Notes: generated from the sequence alone by a model not told the origin. A stretch of DNA of 64,000 nucleotides from Flavobacterium flevense (GCF_900142775.1 NZ_FRCC01000008.1:144398-208397); one strand, 5' to 3'. Numbered from the stretch's first letter, positions 25,531 to 35,549 are shown. Numbers and translations are program-made.

Positions 25531-26377
25531 GTATGTTTTTGATAAAATAAGTAAAAGATTTATAAGTTTTAAACATCATCCACTTACAAAGCAGAATCCT
25601 TCAAAAGCTTTATTTAGATATGTTAAGTTTAATTTTATTCAATATATATACAATAAACCAAGAGTTTACGATTGGATCGATGGACTAAAATTTTATGCAC
25701 AAAAAGGTGATGCCGGCATTGTAGCGAATATATATTTTAGACTTTTTGATTATGAAGAATCAATGTTTTTGATTCATAATTTAAAAGAAAATGAATTATT
25801 TGTAGATATTGGAGCCAATGTTGGGCATTTTTCATTATTAGCTGCAGGAATTTGTAAAGCTCAGGTTATTGCTTTTGAACCTATTCCTTTAACTTTTAAT
25901 AAATTAAAGAAAAATATAGATTTAAATAAATTATCAGAAAAAGTTAGTCTTTTTAAAATTGGTATTGGAGAAGAAAACTCCCTTTTAAATTTTACAACAA
26001 CAAAAGATGTGATGAATGGTGTTGCAATGGAATATGAAACAGAGGTAGTAAGTGTTGAAGTAAAAAAATTAGATGATATTCCAACAGTTAAAAATGCGAC
26101 TTTTTTAAAAATAGATGTAGAAGGATATGAATTTTTTGTCCTTAAAGGAGCATCAAAAGTATTAAAAAGTGAGGAACTGAAATTTATAATAATCGAGTTA
26201 AATTTTTCCACCTTGAAATTTGGACATACAAGTGAAGAAATTTTTAGATATTTATCATCATTTGGTTTTATCCCTATTTCTTATGATACTAAAAATAAAG
26301 AAATGATACGGTTAGAAAGTTTTAATTCAAATAAATTCAATACTATTTTTGTTAAGAAAGATTTTTTTAAATGCTAA
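25520..26377 (+). CDS. FkbM family methyltransferase
   Basis: The 285-residue protein has the FkbM pattern: FVDIGANVGHFSLLA for SAM binding, VIAFEPIPLTFNKLKKNI, and the family hallmark FLKIDVEGYEFFVLKGA. FkbM enzymes make methyl ethers on hydroxyls, often of sugars. Its DNA is clearly more AT-rich than the genes on both sides, suggesting separate arrival. It overlaps both neighbours (11 and 7 bases). Confidence 0.92.
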   Translation: MKVKYVFDKISKRFISFKHHPLTKQNPSKALFRYVKFNFIQYIYNKPRVYDWIDGLKFYAQKGDAGIVANIYFRLFDYEESMFLIHNLKENELFVDIGANVGHFSLLAAGICKAQVIAFEPIPLTFNKLKKNIDLNKLSEKVSLFKIGIGEENSLLNFTTTKDVMNGVAMEYETEVVSVEVKKLDDIPTVKNATFLKIDVEGYEFFVLKGASKVLKSEELKFIIIELNFSTLKFGHTSEEIFRYLSSFGFIPISYDTKNKEMIRLESFNSNKFNTIFVKKDFFKC

Positions 26378-27393
26378 AACTCTACACAGATCAAAACTAT
26401 CTAATTCCTGAAAACAGAAGAATTGTTTTTCCTTTGCTATTTGATTTATGGTATTCGCCAAACCAAAATCTGTTAGAAAAATATGAGCTAGTTACAGATA
26501 TCGAAGATGCAGATATAGTAATTGTCCCAGTTGATATAGCTTTTTTTCATCGAAATAATAAACATCAAGAATTAAATAATTTTATAACAGGAGCATTGAA
26601 TCATAATAAAAAAGTATGGCAATACTCAGCAGGAGATTATGGCAAAACCAGTGATAATGCAGTTTATACCTTTAGGTTAGGAGGTTTCGATTCAAAACTG
26701 AATGCTAATACTTTTATCCTGCCTTCATTTATTACAGATCCCTATACAAAAATCCCACAAAGTTTTAGTTCGTTGGTTAAGGAAGAACAGCCTCGAATAG
26801 GCTTTGTAGGGCATGCTTCTAATGGATGGAGTAAAAAAATAAAAGAATATTTAGGTTATATCATCTATAATTACAAGCGTTGGACTAAGAAAGTCGATAC
26901 CGATTACCAACCTTTTTATCCTTCTGCTATAAAACGTTTTCGGTTGTTGTCAGTATTACAAAAAAGCCCTGATGTACAAACCGATTTTATTTTCAGAAAG
27001 CAATACAGAGCAGGTTCTAAAACTGAGGAAGAAAAGAATAAAACAGCAATAGTCTTTCTGGAAAATATAGCACGCAATCCTTATACTTTTTGTATGCGAG
27101 GAGCGGGAAATTTTTCGGTTCGGTTTTATGAAACATTAGCAATGGGACGTATTCCTTTAGTTGTGGATACCGATTTTAGATTACCTTTAGACAAAAATAT
27201 TAACTGGTCTCAGCATTGTATCATTGCTAAAGAACAGCAGATAGAAAAAGCTTTAATCGACTTTCATCAAAAAATCAGTGCCGAAGATTTTGAATTCATG
27301 CAGCAAAATAACCGAAAATTATGGCAAATTTATTTAGAGAGAGAAGCCTACTTTTTAAAAATCTATTCCATTTTTAATACAGCATCCGAATGA
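26371..27393 (+). CDS. Exostosin-like glycosyltransferase (GT47-type)
   Basis: The 340-residue protein has the exostosin arrangement: an N-terminal part with DADIVIVPVDIAFF, then FIGH-like GFVGHASNGW, and the C-terminal FCMRGAGNFSVRFYETLAMG followed by RIPLVV, where the glycine/serine loop and glutamate bind the nucleotide sugar. Such enzymes occur in bacterial surface glycan loci. It overlaps the next gene by 4 bases (ATGA). The sugar is unknown. Confidence 0.8.
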   Translation: MLKLYTDQNYLIPENRRIVFPLLFDLWYSPNQNLLEKYELVTDIEDADIVIVPVDIAFFHRNNKHQELNNFITGALNHNKKVWQYSAGDYGKTSDNAVYTFRLGGFDSKLNANTFILPSFITDPYTKIPQSFSSLVKEEQPRIGFVGHASNGWSKKIKEYLGYIIYNYKRWTKKVDTDYQPFYPSAIKRFRLLSVLQKSPDVQTDFIFRKQYRAGSKTEEEKNKTAIVFLENIARNPYTFCMRGAGNFSVRFYETLAMGRIPLVVDTDFRLPLDKNINWSQHCIIAKEQQIEKALIDFHQKISAEDFEFMQQNNRKLWQIYLEREAYFLKIYSIFNTASE

Positions 27394-28391
27394 GATTTTC
27401 GTTAATTATCTGTACCTATATGCGTCCCGAATCTTTACTTCGATTGTTACAATCGGTTCAGGAGCAAACACTTTATCCCAATGAAATTTTAATCGTTGAT
27501 GGTTCAATAAATAACGATACAACACTAGTTTTAGAACAGAATAGATTTCAAAATTTATATTATTTTTTGGTTTCGAAAGAAAATAGAGGTTTGACTAAAC
27601 AACGAAATTTTGGAATAACTAAGGTAGCTGATTCTTCTGAAATTGTTTGCTTTCTGGATGACGATACAGTTTTAGAAACAGATTATTTTGAAGAAATTAT
27701 AAAAACTTTTAAAATAAAAAATGAAGCTATAGGTGTTGGAGGCATAGCTATTAATGGATACAAATGGAAGTTACAGAATCCAACTGTTTTATATAATAAA
27801 AATCGATACTATTGTTTTGAAAACCATGTATACAAAGAAGGGTTACGTAATGTTGTCCGAAATTATTTGGGTTTAGCATCAAATCTTCCCTCTGGACGAA
27901 TGCCTGACTTTTCACACGGAAGAACCTCTGGTTTTCCTATGACAGGAAAGACATACGAAGTCGATTTGTTAATAGGAATGTCTATGGCATTTAGGAAATC
28001 AGTTTTTAAAAATATTCAATTTTCTAAATTTTTTGAAGGCTATGGTCTATATGAAGATGCAGATTTTTCTTTAAGAGCTTTAAGTTTTGGGAAAAATTAT
28101 TGCAATACGAACGCGCAACTTTCTCATTTTCATGCAGCATCAGGAAGACCTAATCAGTATCAGTATGGGAAAATGGTTGTTAGAAATGGATGGTATGTGT
28201 GGCGGGTTAAAAATCCCAATCCGGTATTAAAAGATAAAATTAAGTGGTACGCTATTACACTACTTTTGACAATCATCCGATTTAGTAATATATTTACAGG
28301 AATTGATAAAATGAAAGCGTTTACAGAAGCGTTAGGAAGAACTATTGGTGTAATGAGTTTGTTTTTTAGTAAACCAAAGGTTAAAGAATGA
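27390..28391 (+). CDS. Family 2 glycosyltransferase
   Basis: GT2 features are RFSLIICTYMRPESLLRLL, EILIVDGSINN and the metal-binding FLDDDTVLE (about residues 89-97). EGYGLYEDADFSLRAL near residue 213 provides the ED motif. The C-terminus has a hydrophobic helix (WYAITLLLTIIRFSNIF), suggesting membrane attachment. ATGA overlaps join it to both neighbours, so it is part of a tightly coupled five-gene run from 25520 to 30594. Confidence 0.9.
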   Translation: MRFSLIICTYMRPESLLRLLQSVQEQTLYPNEILIVDGSINNDTTLVLEQNRFQNLYYFLVSKENRGLTKQRNFGITKVADSSEIVCFLDDDTVLETDYFEEIIKTFKIKNEAIGVGGIAINGYKWKLQNPTVLYNKNRYYCFENHVYKEGLRNVVRNYLGLASNLPSGRMPDFSHGRTSGFPMTGKTYEVDLLIGMSMAFRKSVFKNIQFSKFFEGYGLYEDADFSLRALSFGKNYCNTNAQLSHFHAASGRPNQYQYGKMVVRNGWYVWRVKNPNPVLKDKIKWYAITLLLTIIRFSNIFTGIDKMKAFTEALGRTIGVMSLFFSKPKVKE

Positions 28392-29509
28392 AAATTGCAA
28401 TTATTACCCATGTTGTACATACTAAGAGCGATAACAGGTATTTTGCTTATGCACCTTATGTGCGCGAAATGAACATGTGGTTGAAATATGCGGATGAGTT
28501 AATCGTGGTAGCCCCAATAATTCCTGATGCATCAACTGCAATTGATGATTTTTACAAACACCAGAATATTGATTTTAGAAAGGTTTCTAATTTTAGCATG
28601 ACGAGTTTTAAAAACGGATTAGCTGCTGTTTTTAAATTTCCTAAAATTATTTTCGAAATTTTCAAAGCCATGCAACAAGCTGATCATATTCATCTTAGAT
28701 GTCCCGGAAACATGGGATTACTGGCTTGCATCCTACAAATATTTTTCCCATCTAAACCCAAGACAGCTAAATATGCCGGAAATTGGGATCCAAAAGCAAA
28801 ACAACCATGGAGCTATAAGTTACAAAAATGGATTTTGAACAACACTTTCCTTACTCGAAATATGACGGTCTTAGTATATGGAGAATGGAAAAATCAGTCT
28901 GAAAATATAAAGCCTTTTTTTACAGCCACTTATTCAGAAAAAGAAAAAGAAGCCATTCAAAAAACAATACATCCGGAAGAAACAATCAGGATGTTATTTA
29001 TAGGGAGCTTAGTAGAGGGTAAAAATCCCATGTATGCCATACAATTATTGGAACAAATAAAAAAAAGCAACCAATATATAGTTTTAGAAATCTATGGAGA
29101 AGGAAAACTTCGGCAAGAATTAGAAAACTATATTGAAGTCAATAATTTGAAAGAAGATATTATTTTACACGGCAATCAAAATCAGGACATTATTAAAAAA
29201 GCCTACCAGCAAAGTCATTTTGTTGTTTTGCCCTCTAAAAGTGAAGGTTGGCCAAAGGCAATTGCCGAAGGAATGTTCTGGGGCTGCGTACCGCTGGCAA
29301 CAGCAGTTTCCTGTGTTCCGGATATGTTAGCACAGGGAAAACGGGGCATTTTTCTTCAAATGGAGGTTGAAAAAGATGCGGCTACTGTAAATAATTTAAT
29401 TAATAATCCGGCTGATTTTGAAAAGAAAAGCAGTGCAGCATTACAATGGTCTCAAAAATATACCTTAGATTATTTTGAAGCAGAAATCCAAAAATTACTG
29501 CAACCATGA
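28388..29509 (+). CDS. Family 4 glycosyltransferase
   Basis: The 373-residue protein has an N-terminal acceptor domain (KIAIITHVVHTKSDNRYF; HLRCPGNMGLLA) and a GT4 donor domain with RMLFIGSLVEGKNPMYAIQL and LPSKSEGWPKAIAEGMFWG, the E-x7-E region. It overlaps its neighbours by 4 bases each. The role is addition of one sugar of the repeat unit; identity is unknown. Confidence 0.88.
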   Translation: MKIAIITHVVHTKSDNRYFAYAPYVREMNMWLKYADELIVVAPIIPDASTAIDDFYKHQNIDFRKVSNFSMTSFKNGLAAVFKFPKIIFEIFKAMQQADHIHLRCPGNMGLLACILQIFFPSKPKTAKYAGNWDPKAKQPWSYKLQKWILNNTFLTRNMTVLVYGEWKNQSENIKPFFTATYSEKEKEAIQKTIHPEETIRMLFIGSLVEGKNPMYAIQLLEQIKKSNQYIVLEIYGEGKLRQELENYIEVNNLKEDIILHGNQNQDIIKKAYQQSHFVVLPSKSEGWPKAIAEGMFWGCVPLATAVSCVPDMLAQGKRGIFLQMEVEKDAATVNNLINNPADFEKKSSAALQWSQKYTLDYFEAEIQKLLQP

Positions 29510-30594
29510 GAGTAGTGCAACTGATAGATTCCTTAGAAGCAGGTGGTGCCGAACGCATGGCGGTAAATTATGCCAATGCACTTGCTGACGAAATAGCATT
29601 TTCTGCCTTAGTGACAACCCGTAAAGAAGGAATTCTGAAAAAGCAAATAAGTAATAAAACCAACTATTTGTTTTTAAATAAAAAAAGCAAGGTAGATATA
29701 AAAGCAGTTTTTAAACTCCGAAAATATCTGCTTAAAAATAAAGTACAAATCATTCAGGCACATAGTTCTTCTTTCTTTTTAGCAGTTTTAGTCAAATTAA
29801 GTTTGCCTAGGGTAAAAATAATATGGCACGATCATTATGGGAATAGTGAGTTTTTAGAGAAAAGACCCAAAGCTTTTCTGTTGTTGGCTAAGTATTTTTT
29901 TAGTGGTATAATTGCAGTGAACGAAAAACTTAAAACCTGGTCACACGAACAATTGCATTTTAAAAATGTAATTTATTTACCTAATTTCGCTCTTATTGAA
30001 AAAGGAGTAGGATATCAGCAGACTATTTTGGCAGGACAAGTTGGAAAACGTATTGTATGTCTGGCCAATTTGCGTCCGCAAAAAAATCATTTTTTGTTAA
30101 CAGCAGTGGCTTCTATGTTGAAAGAATCGCATCCGGAATGGAGTTTCCATCTGATAGGTAAAAATTTTCAGGATTCCCATGCACATAGGCTGAAAGAAAA
30201 TATCAAACAACAGCAATTAGAAAACCATGTTTTTTTATACGATTCCTGTTCAGATATTGCAGGAGTTTTAGAACAGGTGCAAATAGGGATTTTAACTTCT
30301 GATTCTGAAGGATTGCCGGTAGCTTTATTAGAATATGGACTCCATAAAAAGGCAGTAGTGCTTACGGATGTTGGTCAGGTTGCTGCAGTGATAGAAAACA
30401 ATAATAACGGTTTTTTAGTCCCGTCAAACGATGTTATGCTGTTTTACAACCGATTAGTTGAATTGATAGAAAACGAGACGCTCCAGGAAACTTTTGCTAA
30501 ACAGCTTCACGAGAAGGTTATGAAACATTTTTCGTCAAAAGCAGTTATTGGAAAATACCAGCATTGGATAAGAACAACAATTACAAATGAATAA
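29506..30594 (+). CDS. Family 4 glycosyltransferase
   Basis: A 362-residue GT4 protein starting VVQLIDSLEAGGAERMAVNYA, where the GGAER loop is characteristic of GT4 acceptor domains. The donor domain includes RIVCLANLRPQKNHFLL and LTSDSEGLPVALLEYGL. It overlaps the polymerase/ligase gene by 8 bases, so it is likely one of the last transferases acting before polymerisation. Confidence 0.92.
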   Translation: MRVVQLIDSLEAGGAERMAVNYANALADEIAFSALVTTRKEGILKKQISNKTNYLFLNKKSKVDIKAVFKLRKYLLKNKVQIIQAHSSSFFLAVLVKLSLPRVKIIWHDHYGNSEFLEKRPKAFLLLAKYFFSGIIAVNEKLKTWSHEQLHFKNVIYLPNFALIEKGVGYQQTILAGQVGKRIVCLANLRPQKNHFLLTAVASMLKESHPEWSFHLIGKNFQDSHAHRLKENIKQQQLENHVFLYDSCSDIAGVLEQVQIGILTSDSEGLPVALLEYGLHKKAVVLTDVGQVAAVIENNNNGFLVPSNDVMLFYNRLVELIENETLQETFAKQLHEKVMKHFSSKAVIGKYQHWIRTTITNE

Positions 30595-31933
30595 ATCAGA
30601 AATCAATTATATCAATCTGGCGCTCCTTCATGTGGGGCTGGCGTTTGTTGTTTTTTATATTCCTTTTTTGTCAAAAATATATCCGTTATTAGTTGCTGCT
30701 TTTGGAGGTTATTATATCATTTCTAATAATAATAAAAATAACGAAGTTTTATATGTCTCCGCATATTTAGTAGGGGCAGAGGTTTTTATAAGAATGTCAG
30801 GCGGGAATTTAAATTACGAATATGTCAAAACGGTAGTAGCTTTATTGATGCTTTTGGGTTTTGTATTAAGTGGTTTTTCAAAAAGCAGTATAGTGTATTG
30901 GTTGTACTTTTTGTTGTTAATTCCATCGGTTTTAGTAACGATGAGTAATCAGGAGATAGATGTAGAAATCCGCAAAGCCATTACGTTTAATATTTCCGGT
31001 CCGGTATGCTTGGGGTTGTGTGCTTTGTATTGTTATAAAAGGCAGCTTACATTTAGTCAGTTACAAAATATCGTTGTTCTTTTTGGTTTACCGGTTGTTG
31101 CTACACTCGTTTATTTGCTGCTGTATAATCCCAGTGTTCGTGATGTGGTAACGGGAACCCAGTCTAATTTTGCAACCTCAGGAGGCTTTGGTCCTAATCA
31201 GGTAGCTACAATTTTAGGATTGGGAATGTTTGTATTCTTCTGTCAGTTGGTTTTTATGTCTAAATCAAAAATGATAGTGGCATTAAATGGTTTTCTTTTT
31301 GTTTTAACAAGTTACAGAGCTATCGTGACTTTTTCCAGAGGAGGCGTAATTACGGGTTTTGCAATGATTGTTTTGGTGCTTATTGCCGCTTATTTATTTA
31401 GTAATTCATCCGGAAAGAGAAAATTAAAATGGATTGTAGTTGTGAGCGGTATTCTTGCTTTTGCTATTTGGAGTTTTAGTGTGGTTCAAACCAGCGGATT
31501 GATTAACAAGAGGTATGCTAATCAGGATGCTGCCGGCCGGGAAAAGGAAGACCGTTTGGGAGGTCGTGAAGCGGTGATGGGAACAGAATTGGATCTTTTT
31601 AAAGAAAATCCTATTATGGGAGTTGGTATTGGTTTAGGGAAAATTTTCAGAGAACAGGAAATAGGGCAGGAAGTGGCTTCACACAATGAAATTACAAGAT
31701 TATTAGCTGAACACGGTATGTTTGGGATCTTTATATTAGTTATTCTGTTGCTTACACCACTTATATTATTTATCAATAATTATCAGAATATTTATTTTTT
31801 CTCTTTTTATATTTTTTGGCTGTTAACCATTAATCATGCCGCTATGCGACTGGCAGCACCGGCATTTGTATATGCCTTAACCTTATTAAATATAAGAGTT
31901 AAACCCGTAGAAAGAGCAGGTAAAACAGCTTAA
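30587..31933 (+). CDS. O-antigen polymerase/ligase family membrane protein (Wzy/WaaL-type)
   Basis: About twelve hydrophobic segments fill the 448 residues. A large periplasmic loop holds GGREAVMGTELDLFKENP, GVGIGLG and ASHNEITRLLAEHGMFG, the Wzy_C/WaaL signature with the HN...E..G pattern. Proteins of this family either polymerise repeat units or join glycans to an acceptor lipid. The locus also has an ABC exporter ATPase, so the choice between polymerase and ligase is not decided by sequence alone. The start overlaps the preceding gene. Confidence 0.88.
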   Translation: MNKSEINYINLALLHVGLAFVVFYIPFLSKIYPLLVAAFGGYYIISNNNKNNEVLYVSAYLVGAEVFIRMSGGNLNYEYVKTVVALLMLLGFVLSGFSKSSIVYWLYFLLLIPSVLVTMSNQEIDVEIRKAITFNISGPVCLGLCALYCYKRQLTFSQLQNIVVLFGLPVVATLVYLLLYNPSVRDVVTGTQSNFATSGGFGPNQVATILGLGMFVFFCQLVFMSKSKMIVALNGFLFVLTSYRAIVTFSRGGVITGFAMIVLVLIAAYLFSNSSGKRKLKWIVVVSGILAFAIWSFSVVQTSGLINKRYANQDAAGREKEDRLGGREAVMGTELDLFKENPIMGVGIGLGKIFREQEIGQEVASHNEITRLLAEHGMFGIFILVILLLTPLILFINNYQNIYFFSFYIFWLLTINHAAMRLAAPAFVYALTLLNIRVKPVERAGKTA

Positions 31934-32017
31934 ATATCTTAGGTTTTATTTTCTAAATAGTAGTTAAACTGAATTTAAAGTCATTAAAAGGATATGTTAT
32001 CAGCCTGAGCAGATAGT

Positions 32018-32045
32018 TTGTAAACTTGTACTGAAATTATATTTA
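32018..32045 (+). promoter_or_regulatory. Candidate promoter TTG-N17-TATATTTA
   Basis: A TTG at 32018-32020 and TATATTTA at 32038-32045 lie 17 bases apart, near the Bacteroidetes consensus (TTG, 17-23 bases, TAnnTTTG) except for the last base. It would drive the sugar transferase gene starting at 32104. Confidence 0.5.
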
Positions 32046-32103
32046 AAACTCATCAGAGTTGACAATTTTAAGGATAAGAGTTATATTGCTGACAAAAAAA
32101 AGA

Positions 32104-33495
32104 ATGCTAAAAGATAAAATACATTTTGAGATTTCCGAAAGGAAAACTATTCTGCATCTTGTAGATGTAGGCTGTATCGTAGTGGCATTGTATGTTTTTG
32201 GGGATTTCTTTGATTTAACCTATTTAAAATCGACAGTTTCCAATATATTTCATTTGGCAGTTCTTGTTTTTTATCTAAAAGTTATTGGGACAATATTAGA
32301 ATTTTATAATCTTCAGGTATCCAGTAATGAATTTCAGGTTATAAAAAGCACTATTTTAACAGTGACTACCACAGTTACCGCTTATTTGTTAACTCCGGTT
32401 TACACTCCTGAATTACCTACTAACAGGCTGCAAATTTTAGCATTTTTACTGGTTATTTTCTTTTCGTTACTTTTATGGCGTGTTTTTTATGTGCGGTTTT
32501 TGGCATCCAAAAGATTCCTTCAAAATGCCTTATTAATTTGTGATAACGATCAGCTGGAAGAACTTATTCTGGGATTGGAAAATATTGATCCGCATTATAA
32601 AATTATAGCCTACGTAAATGATTATCTGGTGATTAGTGAAAACGAGTTTCATTCTTATTTAGATGGTGTGAAAACAAAAGATTTACTTAGTTATGTGAAA
32701 GAAAAGCACATTACTGAAATTGTAATTGGTACTCAAAAACCCGAAAATATTACTACGGAACTCTACCAGCAATTGTTGAAATTATTAGAATCAGGGAAAG
32801 TAATCCGGGAATATTCTCAGGTCTATGAGGCAAAAACCCAGCGTATTCCGGTACAATATGTAGAACGGGATTTCTATCGTTTTTTCCCTTTCAGCCGTAG
32901 CAATCAAAACCGTCTGTATTTAGCTATTGTACGAATTTTGGAAATCATGCTTTCGGTTATTGGATTGTTAATCACGCTGGTGCTAATTCCGTTTATTTTT
33001 ATTGTAAATGCTTTCGCAAACAGAGGAAGTTTGTTCTATACACAGGAACGAGTAGGGAAGGATGGTGAAATATTTAAGATTTTAAAGTTTCGTACTATGG
33101 TCGAAAATGCTGAAGCAGAAAAAGCTGTTTTTGCTACTTTTAATGACAACAGAATTACTGCTTTTGGGAAATTTATGAGAAAAACCAGAATGGACGAATT
33201 TCCTCAGTTTGCAAACATTTTAAAAGGAGAAATGGCGGTAATAGGACCACGCCCAGAACGTCCTTTCTTTGTGAAAGAAATTGCCGAAATAATGCCTTTT
33301 TATGAAACCAGACACGTTATTAAACCCGGACTTACCGGTTGGGCACAGGTAAATTACAGTTACGGGGAATCCATTGAAGAAAGTTTAATAAAGCTGCAGT
33401 ATGATTTGTATTATATCAAGCACCGTAGTTTTTTCCTTGATTTCAGTATTACCTTAAAAACAATAACGACTGTTTTATTTTACCGAGGGCAATAA
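32104..33495 (+). CDS. Polyprenyl-phosphate glycosyl-1-phosphate transferase (WcaJ/WbaP-type)
   Basis: The enzyme starts glycan assembly by moving a sugar-1-phosphate from a nucleotide sugar to undecaprenyl phosphate. N-terminal membrane helices (about residues 15-120) and a CoA-binding-like middle domain precede the catalytic part: ERVGKDGEIFKILKFRTM, RMDEFPQFANILKGEMAV, IGPRPERP and KPGLTGWAQVNYSYG. I start it at ATG 32104; a longer frame from a TTG at 32059 adds 15 residues but begins only a few bases after the likely promoter. Its gene closes the glycan cluster and ends 3 bases from the convergent gene. Confidence 0.94.
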   Translation: MLKDKIHFEISERKTILHLVDVGCIVVALYVFGDFFDLTYLKSTVSNIFHLAVLVFYLKVIGTILEFYNLQVSSNEFQVIKSTILTVTTTVTAYLLTPVYTPELPTNRLQILAFLLVIFFSLLLWRVFYVRFLASKRFLQNALLICDNDQLEELILGLENIDPHYKIIAYVNDYLVISENEFHSYLDGVKTKDLLSYVKEKHITEIVIGTQKPENITTELYQQLLKLLESGKVIREYSQVYEAKTQRIPVQYVERDFYRFFPFSRSNQNRLYLAIVRILEIMLSVIGLLITLVLIPFIFIVNAFANRGSLFYTQERVGKDGEIFKILKFRTMVENAEAEKAVFATFNDNRITAFGKFMRKTRMDEFPQFANILKGEMAVIGPRPERPFFVKEIAEIMPFYETRHVIKPGLTGWAQVNYSYGESIEESLIKLQYDLYYIKHRSFFLDFSITLKTITTVLFYRGQ

Positions 33496-33498
33496 TTT

Positions 33499-34641
33499 TT
33501 AAATAATAATCGGAATGGCTTTTCTGTTTTTTAGTATCAGTTGTATTAAAAAATATACTGAAGTAATTAACAATGGCAATACGATAAATAAGTGTGCTTT
33601 GTTAAGCAAAACAAAGAGATAAACTACCATTGAAAAAAGATTAAATACCGCCAGTCTATACGTCCATATTTTATTTTTCAAACTATAAAATACCACAAGT
33701 ACTAACAAAGCAGGATTGAATAAAAGTACATTGTAATTGTTAGCCAGTTCTAAATGATTGGAATAAAAACCCATAAAAATAAAGAACAAGCCCAGCAATC
33801 CCATTGTACTGAAAAAACTAATATGGATTTCTTTTTTGTTTAAAATCACTAATAAAGCTAAGAAAATCAAATAGGTATAAATGTTATTCCACCAGGAGAC
33901 AGGGTGAGTGGGAGCAAAGTGTAAAATGCTGTTATTTTTGGGTGCTAATGGCTGATTTTTATACTTGGTTAATGGTAAACTTTTTTGGAGTTCTGCCGGT
34001 AAAAATATTTTGGTTCCCAATGCGTCTACTTTTGTTCCAAAAATAATACTCGTACCTAATTTTTCATAAAAATGATGGTCAAAATAGGGGAATAAAATAC
34101 TTCTGTAAGTAAGATCAGTATCTGTTTTTTTTGAAATTACTGTAGCTCCTAATGTCTTATTGATAATATCCACAACCATCGAAGTACAGTTTTTATCAAT
34201 AAATTTATAGGTATAATGGCTGTCTCCTGAAGCTAAGGATGTATTTAGATTTTCAAAAAGTCGTTGTTTCAACTCCAGAGGAATCTGTAATTCCTGCTCA
34301 TCTACCGAACGATTTTCATAAGCATATTGATTAATGAAATCAGCATAGCGGTTTACAATAGCAAAATACTGAAGGTCGCCTTTGGCAAATTTGGGAACAA
34401 AATTAGGCGTGTTAAAATCAAATGCGCCATAATTATAAACAGCATCAACAAAATTAACACTGTCTTTTATCCGGATAGCCGTATGTCCAAAAAGAGAATA
34501 GGATTCGTTCCCGGTACCACATGTAATTACGCTTACCGTAGCATCATTAGATAATTGAATATTTTGTGCACGAACAGTACTGAAAATACTGAAAAAGAAT
34601 AACAGCAATGTCGTTTTTTTTAAAAAGGAAATAGGTGTCAT
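33499..34641 (-). CDS. DUF4105 / Lnb-type lipoprotein N-acyltransferase
   Basis: Signal peptide (residues 1-25), then a periplasmic domain with VSVITCGTGNESYSLFGHTA (H53 in FGHTAIRI), YNYGAFDFNTPNFVPKFAKG and DKNCTSMVVDII (C152), then about five membrane helices. This matches PF13387, whose members were identified as Lnb, adding a third acyl chain to bacteroidetal lipoproteins with a Cys/His pair at the active site. The 380-residue length fits. Assignment of the reaction follows the family. Lgt, the first enzyme of lipoprotein maturation, is encoded at 49103. Confidence 0.82.
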   Translation of the reverse strand: MTPISFLKKTTLLLFFFSIFSTVRAQNIQLSNDATVSVITCGTGNESYSLFGHTAIRIKDSVNFVDAVYNYGAFDFNTPNFVPKFAKGDLQYFAIVNRYADFINQYAYENRSVDEQELQIPLELKQRLFENLNTSLASGDSHYTYKFIDKNCTSMVVDIINKTLGATVISKKTDTDLTYRSILFPYFDHHFYEKLGTSIIFGTKVDALGTKIFLPAELQKSLPLTKYKNQPLAPKNNSILHFAPTHPVSWWNNIYTYLIFLALLVILNKKEIHISFFSTMGLLGLFFIFMGFYSNHLELANNYNVLLFNPALLVLVVFYSLKNKIWTYRLAVFNLFSMVVYLFVLLNKAHLFIVLPLLITSVYFLIQLILKNRKAIPIII

Positions 34642-34764
34642 AAAAGAGGTTTTTGCTATTTTTTTTCAAAAGTATCATTTTTTAACGAGCTTATTTCTTT
34701 CTTATTTTAAATAATAATGAATAAAATAATCTGTTGAAAATTGATGGAAGAAAAATCGAGGAAT

Positions 34765-34796
34765 TTGAAATAACAAAATGTATTGTATTAAATTTG
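34765..34796 (+). promoter_or_regulatory. Promoter TTG-N21-TAAATTTG upstream of pssA
   Basis: TTG at 34765-34767 and TAAATTTG at 34789-34796 are 21 bases apart and fit the Bacteroidetes consensus exactly. The ATG of pssA is 31 bases downstream of the -7 box. Confidence 0.72.
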
Positions 34797-34826
34797 CGTA
34801 GCTATTCCCTAAAATCAAAATAGAAA

Positions 34827-35549
34827 ATGAATATTAAAAAACACATCCCGAACAGCATTACGCTACTGAATCTTTTTTGCGGTTGTATTGCAATGGTTTT
34901 TGTAAGCAAACAAAATTTTGAAATTGCTTTTTTCTTTGTTTTTTTAGGGATTTTCTTTGATTTTTTTGATGGTTTTTTTGCACGTTTATTCAAAGTTACC
35001 GGGGAACTGGGATTGCAATTGGACTCCTTGGCTGATATGGTTACCAGCGGTGTTGTTCCGGGTTATGTCATGTATTTTTTATTAGAAAATAGTCAGCACG
35101 AAATTTCAAGCAGTTCTTTTTTTCCTTTTTTAGGTTTTGTAATTACGATGGGTTCCTGTTATCGTTTAGCTTTTTTTAATATTGATACTCGTCAAACGGA
35201 TTCGTTTATTGGTTTACCAACTCCGGCTAATTCTTTGTTTATATTGAGTTTGCCATTAGTAATAAGCTATTCTGATTCTTTATTTATACTGGAATTGTTA
35301 ACAAATCAATGGATTTTGTTACTCATTACGGCTTTCAGTGCTTATATTTTAAATGCCGAAATTCCGTTGTTTTCGTTGAAAATCAAGAAATTTACTTTTA
35401 AAGATAATGCGCTCCAAATTAGTTTTTTAACCCTTTCGGTTCTGTTATTAGCCTTTTTTCAATATGCCGGAGTTCCACTGGTTATTATAAGTTATGTGTT
35501 GTTATCTGTTGTGAATAATAGGTTTTCTTTAGATGGCAAAACAAAATAA
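34827..35549 (+). CDS. pssA: CDP-diacylglycerol--serine O-phosphatidyltransferase
   Basis: Makes phosphatidylserine, the precursor of phosphatidylethanolamine, from CDP-diacylglycerol and serine in the inner membrane. The CDP-alcohol phosphotransferase motif DG-x2-AR-x8-G-x3-D-x3-D is complete at residues 48-70 (D48, G49, A52, R53, G62, D66, D70). Several membrane helices follow, and the length of 240 residues is usual. It overlaps the lysozyme gene by 17 bases. Confidence 0.94.
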   Translation: MNIKKHIPNSITLLNLFCGCIAMVFVSKQNFEIAFFFVFLGIFFDFFDGFFARLFKVTGELGLQLDSLADMVTSGVVPGYVMYFLLENSQHEISSSSFFPFLGFVITMGSCYRLAFFNIDTRQTDSFIGLPTPANSLFILSLPLVISYSDSLFILELLTNQWILLLITAFSAYILNAEIPLFSLKIKKFTFKDNALQISFLTLSVLLLAFFQYAGVPLVIISYVLLSVVNNRFSLDGKTK

